Part shown: positions 1 to 5,651 of the stretch, piece after piece | Numbering within the stretch: position 1 is the first letter of the stretch | Layout of the letters: the number at the start of each line of letters is the position of its first letter | DNA from: JAZGDL01 sp036477795 | Lineage (GTDB): Bacteria > Planctomycetota > Phycisphaerae > UBA1845 | Length of the DNA: 8,999 nt | Reading direction: 5' to 3' | Assembly (NCBI GenBank): GCA_036477795.1 | Contig: JAZGDL010000468.1 | Span: 1 to 8,999 of the forward strand | The notes under the pieces: generated by a model | The model's database searches: none | Told to the model about the DNA's origin: nothing | Seen by the model: the letters and a program-made list of their open reading frames with translations, nothing else | Program-made: the position numbers and the translations under genes

Positions 1-109
1 CCTTGTGGGTGGCGCCTTGTGGGTGGCGCCTTGTGGGTGGCGCCTTGTGGGTGGCGCCTTGTGGGTGGCGCCTTGTGGGTGGCGCCTTGTGGGTGGCGCC
101 TTGTGGGTA
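1..109. repeat. 14-bp tandem array, REP-derived
   Basis: Seven perfect head-to-tail copies of the 14-mer CCTTGTGGGTGGCG run from base 1 to 98. A decayed eighth copy runs to about 109. The array touches the window edge, so its full length is unknown. The unit equals the loop plus 3' stem arm of the REP hairpin at 819-844 read on the minus strand, so the array looks like an expansion of half a REP. It lies just past the 3' end of the RAYT gene. Open frames through it are repeat artefacts. Confidence 0.95.
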
Positions 110-142
110 GTGTGCCTTTGCGCGGCATGCAGATCCAGACCC

Positions 143-625
143 TCATACAAGATCGCCGTCAACGAAACGATAGGGATAGTCAGCAGTCAACCCCTTCCTA
201 TCGGGGTTTTCGTAGATGTATCGCGCCACCTCTGCGATCCCTTCACTTTTGCGCACGATATGATCATAGAACCGTTTCTGCCAAAGTGTGCCTGTCCACC
301 TCAACTTCCAGCTCTCATTCGTGGTAAGACCTTTCAGCCGCCCGACGAGTTCACCGAGCGTCATCGCGCTGCGATCCGGAGAGATCAGGAGGTGGAGATG
401 GTCGGGCATCAGGCAATAGGCACCGAGATAGGCACCGGCCTCCCCAGCCCCGCAAATGATCAATTCGCAGGTCTTCTCAGCCACTCTCGCATCGGTGAAG
501 GGTGTGGTCCCGGAACGTGCGGCGATCACGACATGATACGGCGCGTGCTCGCGATAATCGAACCCGCGAAGGCGGACTGAACGGTTCCGCCCCCATGTCT
601 TGAATTGGGAGCGTTTCGCATCCAT
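143..625 (-). CDS. REP-associated tyrosine transposase (RAYT, Y1/HUH family)
   Basis: The 160-aa product is a single-domain Y1 transposase of the IS200-like/RAYT group. These are HUH enzymes that nick single-stranded DNA and are linked to REP palindromes. Visible signatures are the HUH motif MPDHLHLLI (H76 and H78), a WQKRFYDHIVR segment near 115-125, and the C-terminal YIYENPDRKG block, whose Tyr136 aligns with the usual catalytic tyrosine of the YIxxNPxRAG motif. Length fits the family. An in-frame extension to 853 exists, but it would run through the REP hairpins. ATG 625 is preferred because AGAGGAG lies 8 nt upstream and family homology begins there. No second ORF accompanies it, so it is probably not an autonomous IS but a domesticated RAYT acting on the flanking REPs. 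All expected residues are present and it looks intact. Confidence 0.88.
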   Translation of the reverse strand: MDAKRSQFKTWGRNRSVRLRGFDYREHAPYHVVIAARSGTTPFTDARVAEKTCELIICGAGEAGAYLGAYCLMPDHLHLLISPDRSAMTLGELVGRLKGLTTNESWKLRWTGTLWQKRFYDHIVRKSEGIAEVARYIYENPDRKGLTADYPYRFVDGDLV

Positions 626-633
626 CGATTCGT

Positions 634-640
634 CTCCTCT
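634..640 (-). promoter_or_regulatory. Shine-Dalgarno site fixing the RAYT start
   Basis: The minus strand reads AGAGGAG, 8 nt before ATG 625. It decides the start against a longer upstream frame. It directly abuts the GTAG of the hairpin at 641-666, so folding of that hairpin in the mRNA could influence translation. That influence is inference. Confidence 0.7.
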
Positions 641-666
641 GTAGCGCCGCCCCTTGTGGGCGGCGC
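641..666 (+). repeat. REP-type hairpin 1, GTAG-headed
   Basis: GTAG (641-644) leads into a perfect 9-bp stem: arm GCGCCGCCC at 644-652, loop CTTGT, arm GGGCGGCGC at 658-666. A GTAG tetranucleotide 5' of an imperfect GC-rich palindrome is the hallmark of REP elements recognised by RAYTs. It sits immediately upstream of the RAYT gene. Confidence 0.85.
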
Positions 667-720
667 CCCGGTGTTTGGCGCCTCGTGTTTGGGGCTTGGT
701 CGGTAGGGCCTGGTCGGTAG
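654..720. repeat. Degenerate 14-bp periodic repeat
   Basis: The sequence after hairpin 1 keeps a period of about 14 bp with decaying copies: TTGTGGGCGGCGCC, then GTGTTTGGCGCC and GTGTTTGGGGC, then GGCTTGGTCGGTAG and GGCCTGGTCGGTAG (693-706 and 707-720). It has the same unit length as the clean array at 1-109 and appears to be an old, diverged counterpart. Nothing further is recognisable from 721 to 818. Confidence 0.65.
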
Positions 721-818
721 CCCCCCTCGCCGATTCCGCCGTGGACGCCGTGCACACCCCATCACACCGCGCTCGGGAGACGTAAACTACGCGTCGCATC
801 ACCTCCCGTTCGCGCAGC

Positions 819-844
819 GCGCCACCCACAAGGGGTGGCGCTAC
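819..844 (-). repeat. REP-type hairpin 2, inverted
   Basis: On the minus strand GTAG leads into a 9-bp stem with loop CTTGT. The arms are GCGCCACCC at 819-827 and GGGTGGCGC at 833-841 on the plus strand. Compared with hairpin 1, one stem pair changes from G-C to A-T on both sides, so pairing is preserved. It faces hairpin 3 in inverted orientation, forming a BIME-like pair. Confidence 0.85.
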
Positions 845-872
845 ATTTGTCAAGCGATGCTCGCTCTGCTGT

Positions 873-898
873 GTAGCGCCGCCCCTTGTAGGCGGCGC
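873..898 (+). repeat. REP-type hairpin 3, GTAG-headed
   Basis: GTAG (873-876) is followed by an 8-bp stem: GCGCCGCC at 876-883, a 7-nt loop CCTTGTA, and GGCGGCGC at 891-898. The hairpin begins 12 nt beyond the stop codon of the large minus-strand gene. It could therefore also act as a 3' mRNA structure. No T-tract follows on the minus strand, so it is not a classical intrinsic terminator. Confidence 0.85.
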
Positions 899-910
899 GG
901 CTCCAGGACG

Positions 911-3900
911 CTAGATTACGCTCGGCGCCCGACGACGGCCGAACACTACTGTGCCGCACGTGAGCACGAGCAACACCGTTATGACCAGGCCCCATTGGGA
1001 AACCGTGGGGATGGCTGGATCTCCGCGAAGCGTTCCACCCTCCGCGGTGCAGACGTCTCCCGGCATATTGATACAAGTACCATCCTCGAAACAGCAGTTA
1101 CATACATTGGGTTCACATACCGTGTCGTCGCCCTGATAGATTCCGCCTTCAGCGATGCAGGCGTCGAAGGTGTTGATCAGGCAATGAGGATGCGACGTAT
1201 CATCGGATGAGAAACAGCAAGCCCCGGAGGTCCCGCCGCAGGGGGTGGCGGCGTCGGTGGGACAGGTAGTGCCCTCGCCCTGGTAAACGCCTCCCTCTGC
1301 CGAGCACTCCTCTTGCGTGCCGACGAAGCACGAGGCGTTGCCCGCAGCGTTCTCCACGCAGCAGGCCCCGGTCGGCGGCAGATGGCACAGGATGGCATCA
1401 CACGGAGTGTTGTCGCCCTGGTAGCGGCCGCCGTTGACGACGCATTCCAATTCCGTCGTGACGGAGCAGACCGCGTTAGGATCGCCCGGCGCCGAGAAGC
1501 AGCAGGCACCCGCCGGGACACCGCACGGAGTGGTGAAATCGGACGGGCAGGTAGTCCCGTGGCCCTGGTAGGCGCCGCCTTCGTTGAGACACTCATGTTG
1601 AGTGGTGATGACGCAGGAGGGCAGACCTGCGGCATTAGGCAGACAGCAAGCTCCGGTTTCGCACTCGCCCAAATGGTCGATGGAGACGCCCACAGCGTCA
1701 GCCTCACACTCGTTCCCATAGGTCACCCCGTCACAACCGCATACCGGGTCCCAAACGTCGAAACATCCCTTCGGCATCGGCGTGCAGATGCCCTGGAAAT
1801 CGCAGCAGCAGCGGCCGATGCCCAGCTTGCAGAACTCGGCGGGATCATCACACGGGATACCTTGGATTCCGCCGCAGATCTGCCCACAGGGCTCGATGGT
1901 GTTGTTTACGATGCAGCCGTTGCCTTGCATACAGAAGCTGATGCAGTGGGGATCGTGGCAGCCGGTGACCGACACCCGGTTCCCGACGGTGAAGCCTCCC
2001 AAGTTGCTGAGGATGAACAGACCGCCCGAATCGCTCCGGAACAGCACGCACTCCACGCCCTGGACCAGCACGCCGCAGCCGGAGAAGCAGCTCTGGTTGA
2101 ACGCGCAGAACAGGTTGCACGGAACGCCGCAGGGCACGCTGGGATCGGACGGGCAAGTGGTCCCGTCGCCCTGGTAGGCGCCGCCTTTATTGAGACACTG
2201 CTTTTGGCTGCCCACGAAACAGGAGACGTCACCCGCGACATTGTTCAAACAGCAGGCCCCGGTGGGCGGCCCGCAAGGTACGGTCCCGTCAGGTGGGCAG
2301 GTGCTGCCGTTGCCCTGGTAGGCCCCGCCTTCGGCGTGACACATCTGCTCGGTGCCGACGAAACAGGAGACGTTGCCCACCGAGTCGTTCAGGCAGCAAG
2401 CCCCGATGGGCGACCCGCAAGGTACGGTGCCGTCAGGTGGGCAGGTGGTGCCGTGGCCTTGGTAGGCGCCACCTTCGTTGAAACACTTCTTTTCGGTGGT
2501 GATGATGCATGGGGGCAGGCCGGCGACAACAGGCAAACAGCAGGCCCCGGACGGCACGCACTCAGCCCTAAACAGGTCATCGATTCCGTCGTTATCCGTA
2601 TCGGTCCCGATCACCTCACAGGTGCCGCCATCCAGGCAGATCCCGACCGGGAAGGGGGTGGCATCCCCGAACTCGACGTGGCAAAGGTTGAAATCCAAGC
2701 ACTCGCACACCACCGCGGTGATCGCCCCGGTGCCAATATCCAGGTGCACCACGGTGGCAATGCATCGATCCTCCGGTATGGCAGAACAGGCCAGCGGAAC
2801 GCACGCGGAACCATCGTTGGAGGGGTGGCAAATGGACTCGCATTCGCCCAGGTGGTCGATGGAGACGCCGGCGGCGTCAGCCTCACACTCGTTCCCGTAG
2901 GTCACCCCGTCGCAACCGCACACCGGGTCCCAGACGTCGAAACATCCGGTGGGGATTGGAGTGCAGATACCCTGGAAATCGCAGCAGCACTGGCCGACGC
3001 CCAGCTTGCAGAACTCACCCGGGTCACACGGAAGACCTTGGATCCCGCCGCAGACCCGCCCGCAGGGCTCAATGGTGTTGTTGTTTACTATGCAGCCGTT
3101 GCCTTGCATACAGTGGCTGATGCAGTCGGGATCGTGGCAGCCGGTGACCGACACCTTGTCCCCCACGCCGAAGCCTCCCAGGTTGCTGAGGATGAACAGG
3201 CCGCCCGAATCAGCCTTGAACAACACGCACTCGGCGCCCTGGACCAGCACGCCGCAGCCGGAGAAGCAGCCCTGGCTGGCCGGGCAGAAAAGGGCGCAGG
3301 GAGCGCCGCAGGGCACGTTGGGATCGGACGGGCAGGTGGTGCCGTGCCCCTGGTAGCTACCGCCTTCATTGAAACACTGTTCTTCGCTACCCACGAAACA
3401 GGAAACGTTGCCCGCCGGATTGTTCAGGCAGCAGGCCCCGGTGGGCGGCCCGCAAGGTACCGTGCTGTCCGGGGGTGGGCAGGTAGTGCCGTCGCCCTGG
3501 TAGGCGCCGCCTTCGTCGGCACACTTCTCTTCGGTATTTACGAAGCAGGAAGCGTTACCGACCGAATCGTTCAGGCAGCAGGCCCCGGTGGGCGGTCCGC
3601 AAGGTACCGTGCTGTCCGGGGGTGGGCAGAGGGTACCATCGCCCTGATAGGCGCCGCCTTCGTTGAAGCACTCCTTCCTGCTGGTGATGATGCAAGAGGG
3701 CAGGCCTGCGGCATTAGGCAGACAGCAGGCGCCTACCGGTGAAGCGTCCACGACGATCACCGTGTCGTAGCAGAACATGTCGTTCATCGATACCATGATT
3801 TTGAAGTCGGGGAACTCGGAGCCACCGACAACCAGCCCGCTGTCAAAGTGCTGCGGTGGGTTGTCACCGATCCGCAGGTCCAGCTTCAGCCGATGGGCCA

Positions 3901-4240
3901 GGGCGAAATCACCGCCGATCTGGTAGGTCCCGGACCCGACAATGGGCAGCGGGGGATGAGAGGCATCTTTCATCACCACCTCCCAGGCGATATCGCTGAG
4001 TACGTAATGGTCGAACCAGAAACTCGAACCGATGAAGCTCCGGCTGAAGCTCCCTCGAAGCTGGAACTCCTGCGAGAGCGGGCACAGGCATGGGGGGAAG
4101 CAGCCGGTCTGGAAGGTGCTGCCCGGATTGAGTTTGTATGGCGTGGCGCCAGCATCCTGGGCATGGGCGTAGGACGAAAACGCCAGACTCACCGCCAACG
4201 TACAACCAATGGTCCTGACAACGTGCATTCGGTTATTCAT
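911..4240 (-). CDS. Large secreted cysteine-rich repeat protein with Kazal domains and IPTL-CTERM-like tail
   Basis: The 1109-aa product is exported. ATG 4240 has GGAGG 8 nt upstream, and residues 1-28 form a signal peptide ending near AHAQ. Residues 29-169 form an N-terminal domain I cannot assign. GACC repeats of about 48 aa follow (GACC, SC, a mid Cys, EGGxYQGxGTxCP, PCG). They start near 170, 219, 268, 566, 613, 661, 864, 911, 968 and 1006, with a degenerate eleventh at 1048. Residues 315-393 and 708-785 are homologous Cys-rich domains, perhaps OB-fold-like. Residues 426-467 and 819-860 match the Kazal inhibitor pattern PVCGCDGVTYGNEC. Residues 470-565 form a unique spacer with the acidic, Ca-binding-like DTDNDGIDD. 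The end, IPTVSQWG (1077-1084), a hydrophobic stretch and GRRR, fits the IPTL-CTERM sorting signal, whose family partner is exosortase H. Surface localisation follows from the signals. Its function is unknown; protease inhibition is possible only by homology. It is probably monocistronic. Confidence 0.92.
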   Translation of the reverse strand: MNNRMHVVRTIGCTLAVSLAFSSYAHAQDAGATPYKLNPGSTFQTGCFPPCLCPLSQEFQLRGSFSRSFIGSSFWFDHYVLSDIAWEVVMKDASHPPLPIVGSGTYQIGGDFALAHRLKLDLRIGDNPPQHFDSGLVVGGSEFPDFKIMVSMNDMFCYDTVIVVDASPVGACCLPNAAGLPSCIITSRKECFNEGGAYQGDGTLCPPPDSTVPCGPPTGACCLNDSVGNASCFVNTEEKCADEGGAYQGDGTTCPPPDSTVPCGPPTGACCLNNPAGNVSCFVGSEEQCFNEGGSYQGHGTTCPSDPNVPCGAPCALFCPASQGCFSGCGVLVQGAECVLFKADSGGLFILSNLGGFGVGDKVSVTGCHDPDCISHCMQGNGCIVNNNTIEPCGRVCGGIQGLPCDPGEFCKLGVGQCCCDFQGICTPIPTGCFDVWDPVCGCDGVTYGNECEADAAGVSIDHLGECESICHPSNDGSACVPLACSAIPEDRCIATVVHLDIGTGAITAVVCECLDFNLCHVEFGDATPFPVGICLDGGTCEVIGTDTDNDGIDDLFRAECVPSGACCLPVVAGLPPCIITTEKKCFNEGGAYQGHGTTCPPDGTVPCGSPIGACCLNDSVGNVSCFVGTEQMCHAEGGAYQGNGSTCPPDGTVPCGPPTGACCLNNVAGDVSCFVGSQKQCLNKGGAYQGDGTTCPSDPSVPCGVPCNLFCAFNQSCFSGCGVLVQGVECVLFRSDSGGLFILSNLGGFTVGNRVSVTGCHDPHCISFCMQGNGCIVNNTIEPCGQICGGIQGIPCDDPAEFCKLGIGRCCCDFQGICTPMPKGCFDVWDPVCGCDGVTYGNECEADAVGVSIDHLGECETGACCLPNAAGLPSCVITTQHECLNEGGAYQGHGTTCPSDFTTPCGVPAGACCFSAPGDPNAVCSVTTELECVVNGGRYQGDNTPCDAILCHLPPTGACCVENAAGNASCFVGTQEECSAEGGVYQGEGTTCPTDAATPCGGTSGACCFSSDDTSHPHCLINTFDACIAEGGIYQGDDTVCEPNVCNCCFEDGTCINMPGDVCTAEGGTLRGDPAIPTVSQWGLVITVLLVLTCGTVVFGRRRAPSVI
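1652..2545 (-). repeat. Super-repeat copy 2 inside the large gene (codons 566-863)
   Basis: This encodes three GACC units, the Cys-rich 708-785 domain and the second Kazal domain. Side-by-side reading with 2834-3733 shows near-identical stretches at DNA level, for example around the Kazal codons at 1700-1830 and 2880-3010. This points to a fairly recent intragenic duplication or ongoing gene conversion. Confidence 0.85.
2834..3733 (-). repeat. Super-repeat copy 1 inside the large gene (codons 170-469)
   Basis: This has the same domain order as copy 2: three GACC units, the Cys-rich domain and a Kazal domain. The copies are separated by the unique 96-residue spacer (codons 470-565). Small differences include one extra Asn in the NNNTIEPC segment and one fewer residue near the CDPGEF segment. 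Confidence 0.85.
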
Positions 4241-4303
4241 GGGATCGCCTCCGAATTCCCTTTCCTTATTGCCGCTCTGTCCAAATGGGATACGGAACGT
4301 CCT

Positions 4304-4334
4304 AGTATATACATCGACCTATGGCGCAGGCCAA
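4304..4334 (-). promoter_or_regulatory. Putative sigma70-like promoter of the large repeat-protein gene
   Basis: On the minus strand, TTGGCC (4334-4329) and TATACT (4309-4304) are separated by 19 nt. This would place the transcript start about 55-60 nt before ATG 4240. The -10 is good, the -35 is partial and the spacer is long. Confidence 0.4.
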
Positions 4335-4405
4335 GGGCGGGCTGCGGCGATGGCGGAATGCTCCCCACGGAAAACTAAAGAGGGAGAGGAAAGGGACGAA
4401 GGGAG

Positions 4406-4445
4406 AATTGACGATTGACGATTGACGATTGGGGATTGGGGATTG
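4406..4445. repeat. Heptamer tandem array A (ATTGACG / ATTGGGG)
   Basis: Units of 7 bp: ATTGACG three times, ATTGGGG twice, then ATTG. Array B at 4645-4707 carries the reverse-complement units (CAATCGT, CAATCCC), so the two arrays could pair as long arms about 200 bp apart. The period resembles the heptanucleotide STRR repeats described in cyanobacteria; the relationship is only by analogy. Confidence 0.9.
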
Positions 4446-4603
4446 TCTGGGGAAGGGATGAAAGCACGAAGGGACGAAGTGAGCGGGGTACGGTTGCGGT
4501 GGGGTCGTTTGGGATCGTTGACGGTTCCCGGGGCGTCTGCCAAACGGCAAGCCACTTCGGGTGACATGGTGCGGAAGGGATGGAGGGACGAAGGGGGAGG
4601 AAG

Positions 4604-4635
4604 GCACGAAGGCACGAAGGCACGAAGGCACGAAG
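4604..4635. repeat. Octamer tandem array (GCACGAAG x4)
   Basis: Four perfect copies of the 8-mer GCACGAAG. Imperfect GGGACGAAG copies lie elsewhere in the same spacer. It sits just before heptamer array B. No coding or structural role is visible. Confidence 0.9.
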
Positions 4636-4644
4636 GGGAACGCA

Positions 4645-4707
4645 CAATCCCCAATCGTCAATCGTCAATCGTCAATCCGCAATCCCCAATCCGCAATCCC
4701 CAATCCG
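4645..4707. repeat. Heptamer tandem array B (CAATCCC / CAATCGT / CAATCCG)
   Basis: Nine contiguous 7-mers: CAATCCC, CAATCGT three times, CAATCCG, CAATCCC, CAATCCG, CAATCCC, CAATCCG. The first five bases are constant and the last two vary. It ends 22 bp before the stop of the 86-aa gene, on the 3' side of that gene, and is inverted relative to array A. Confidence 0.92.
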
Positions 4708-4729
4708 TTTGGCTGTGCCCGGGCTGTGC

Positions 4730-4990
4730 TCACTCGGAATCGTCTTCGAGCATTTTCCTAAGCTGGGCGTTTTCGCGGCGGGTGGCCTCCAGGTCGAACA
4801 GCATGTACTTGATCGATAGCCTCAGGAAATCGATGCTGTCCTGAAGCTGGCCTACGGTTGCCTTGAGTTGTTGGTGGCGCTCTTTAGTCTGCTGGGCGAG
4901 GTGCTCCAGGCGTTCACGGTCGTTTTCGGGCAGTGTGCCGATCTCGGCTACGAGTTCGGCGAGCTTGCGTTGAAAGGTTTCTTCGTTCAT
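4730..4990 (-). CDS. Small coiled-coil protein (86 aa), function unknown
   Basis: The 86-aa, highly charged product is almost entirely predicted helix. It has heptad-like stretches at 5-45 (KLAELVAEIG, ENDRERLEHLAQQTKERHQQLK) and 46-83 (LQDSIDFLRLSIKYMLFDLEATRRENAQLRKML). There is no signal peptide, no TM segment and no Cys or His cluster, so it is probably cytosolic and oligomeric. The FDLEATRRENAQLRKML ending looks like a conserved small planctomycete protein I have seen, without known function. The ATG is preceded by AAGGAAGG at a usable spacing. It stands alone, with a large inverted repeat directly upstream and heptamer array B just downstream. Codon pattern and length support a real gene, but I cannot assign a role. 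Confidence 0.78.
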   Translation of the reverse strand: MNEETFQRKLAELVAEIGTLPENDRERLEHLAQQTKERHQQLKATVGQLQDSIDFLRLSIKYMLFDLEATRRENAQLRKMLEDDSE

Positions 4991-5011
4991 TGATCGCTTC
5001 CTTCCTTAGTT

Positions 5012-5065
5012 TGTGGGATAGGCTTTCCAGCCTGTCGTCTGACCGGCTGGAAAGCCGGTCCCACA
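5012..5065. repeat. Long inverted repeat in the 5' region of the coiled-coil gene
   Basis: Outer arms TGTGGGA (5012-5018) and TCCCACA (5059-5065) pair. After a 2-nt mismatch, the inner arms GGCTTTCCAGCC (5021-5032) and GGCTGGAAAGCC (5045-5056) pair perfectly around a 12-nt loop. It lies 21 bp upstream of ATG 4990 and would fold in the leader of the 86-aa gene. A half copy occurs at 5584-5605, so it is a dispersed element. Confidence 0.9.
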
Positions 5066-5536
5066 GGTCCACCCCTTCCGTTCGCTCTATTGTAGCACGA
5101 CCGGGGGCCAAAGTAGCTGGTCACCTCGGAATCGTTACCCAAACTCCTTAAGCGGACGGGTGATGATGAGCAAGGCCGATACCACCGCGGTGCCGACACC
5201 GGTTCCTCGCTCTGGGGCCCCTGAACCGATGTTGGGACGCGGTTTATGGTTTGCATTCTCAAACTGCGTCTTGCGGCTGCTCACTGCCGGTTGTGTGGAC
5301 ACGTTGCTTTTGAGCAACACCGGCGCCGCCGGGGCAGAGCGGTAATCGGTGCAAGGTATTGTCTGGCAGGCAGTTAACGCTGTGTCGCTGTCCCGCAGCG
5401 TGGAATAACGGACGTCATCCACGTATTGTGTCATGGTCTAGTGGCGCGTCAATGTTCGAATTGTGGGTTGGAGTATGGGATGATGGAGCGGAGATTATGG
5501 TTCCGGCGTCTGCCAAACGACAAAGTCACTGCGAAA

Positions 5537-5558
5537 CCCACGGATTCGAATCCGTGGG
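5537..5558. repeat. 22-bp perfect palindrome, copy 1
   Basis: The half-site CCCACGGATTC is followed directly by its reverse complement, with no loop spacer, then CTTG. A second copy at 7300-7321 differs only in the central dinucleotide (CG here, GC there), and both remain perfectly symmetric. It could be a REP-like element or a dimeric-protein site. The TTCGAATCC core resembles a tRNA T-arm, but there is no tRNA around it. Confidence 0.9.
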
Positions 5559-5583
5559 CTTGCAATCGAACTGTGACGAAGCA

Positions 5584-5605
5584 CTGGAAAGCCGGTTCCA
5601 CAGGT
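5584..5605. repeat. Half copy of the long inverted repeat
   Basis: This 22-nt stretch matches 5047-5068 at 21 of 22 positions (CTGGAAAGCCGG, then TTCC versus TCCC, then ACAGGT). Only the right arm is present, so it cannot form the full hairpin alone. It lies about 50 bp upstream of the JAMM gene. Confidence 0.85.
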
Positions 5606-5651
5606 TTCTGTTATAGCCTTTTCGTAGTTGGGGTGGGAACTTGGGCGTGTG

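Larger units (their letters stand above)
4241..4729. other. Repeat-rich intergenic spacer
   Basis: This 489-bp spacer lies upstream of the large minus-strand gene and downstream of the 86-aa coiled-coil gene. No gene is convincing. It holds a putative promoter (4304-4334), two heptamer arrays in opposite orientations, an octamer array and scattered GGGACGAAG motifs (about 4393, 4470, 4586). It also has a unit starting GGCGTCTGCCAAACG at 4532, which recurs at 5505. Frames open here translate only the simple repeats. Confidence 0.8.
5066..5651. other. Intergenic region without a convincing gene
   Basis: The 586 bp between the divergent 86-aa and JAMM genes hold only short frames that lack recognisable domains or good ribosome sites. 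The longest, a 99-aa minus-strand frame (5135-5434), ends in a short hydrophobic stretch but resembles nothing I know. Contents: a possible minus-strand -10 TACAAT (5094-5089) for the 86-aa gene, with no good -35; a GGCGTCTGCCAAACG unit (5505-5519) shared with 4532-4546; a 22-bp palindrome (5537-5558); and the half inverted repeat (5584-5605). Confidence 0.6.

Noticed and set aside
5..580. Plus-strand frames across the 14-bp array and opposite the RAYT
   Set aside because: They translate only the tandem repeat and the antisense of the transposase.
626..853. N-terminal extension of the RAYT to an ATG at 853
   Set aside because: It would be translated through REP hairpins and degenerate repeats, matches no family sequence, and a good ribosome site supports ATG 625.
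1313..3742. An 809-codon open frame on the plus strand, opposite the large repeat-protein gene
   Set aside because: It is an antisense shadow. Its repetitive VALVGAAFVETLL content mirrors the GACC repeats and GC-rich codons of the minus-strand gene, which has a signal peptide, a ribosome site and known domains.
4406..4707. A CRISPR array
   Set aside because: Units are 7-8 bp, contiguous and without spacers, so they are simple tandem repeats.
4302..4844. Several overlapping frames in the repeat spacer
   Set aside because: The products consist of translated heptamer and octamer repeats, such as QSSIVN and ARRHEGTK patterns, with no domain or ribosome site.
5135..5434. A 99-aa minus-strand frame with a short hydrophobic end
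   Set aside because: It has no recognisable domain, no clear ribosome site and no conserved partner. It is kept only as a note in the intergenic entry.
5470..5575. A tRNA gene suggested by TTCGAATCC within the palindrome
   Set aside because: There is no acceptor-stem pairing, D-arm or anticodon arm at the right distances. The motif is explained by the 22-bp palindrome.
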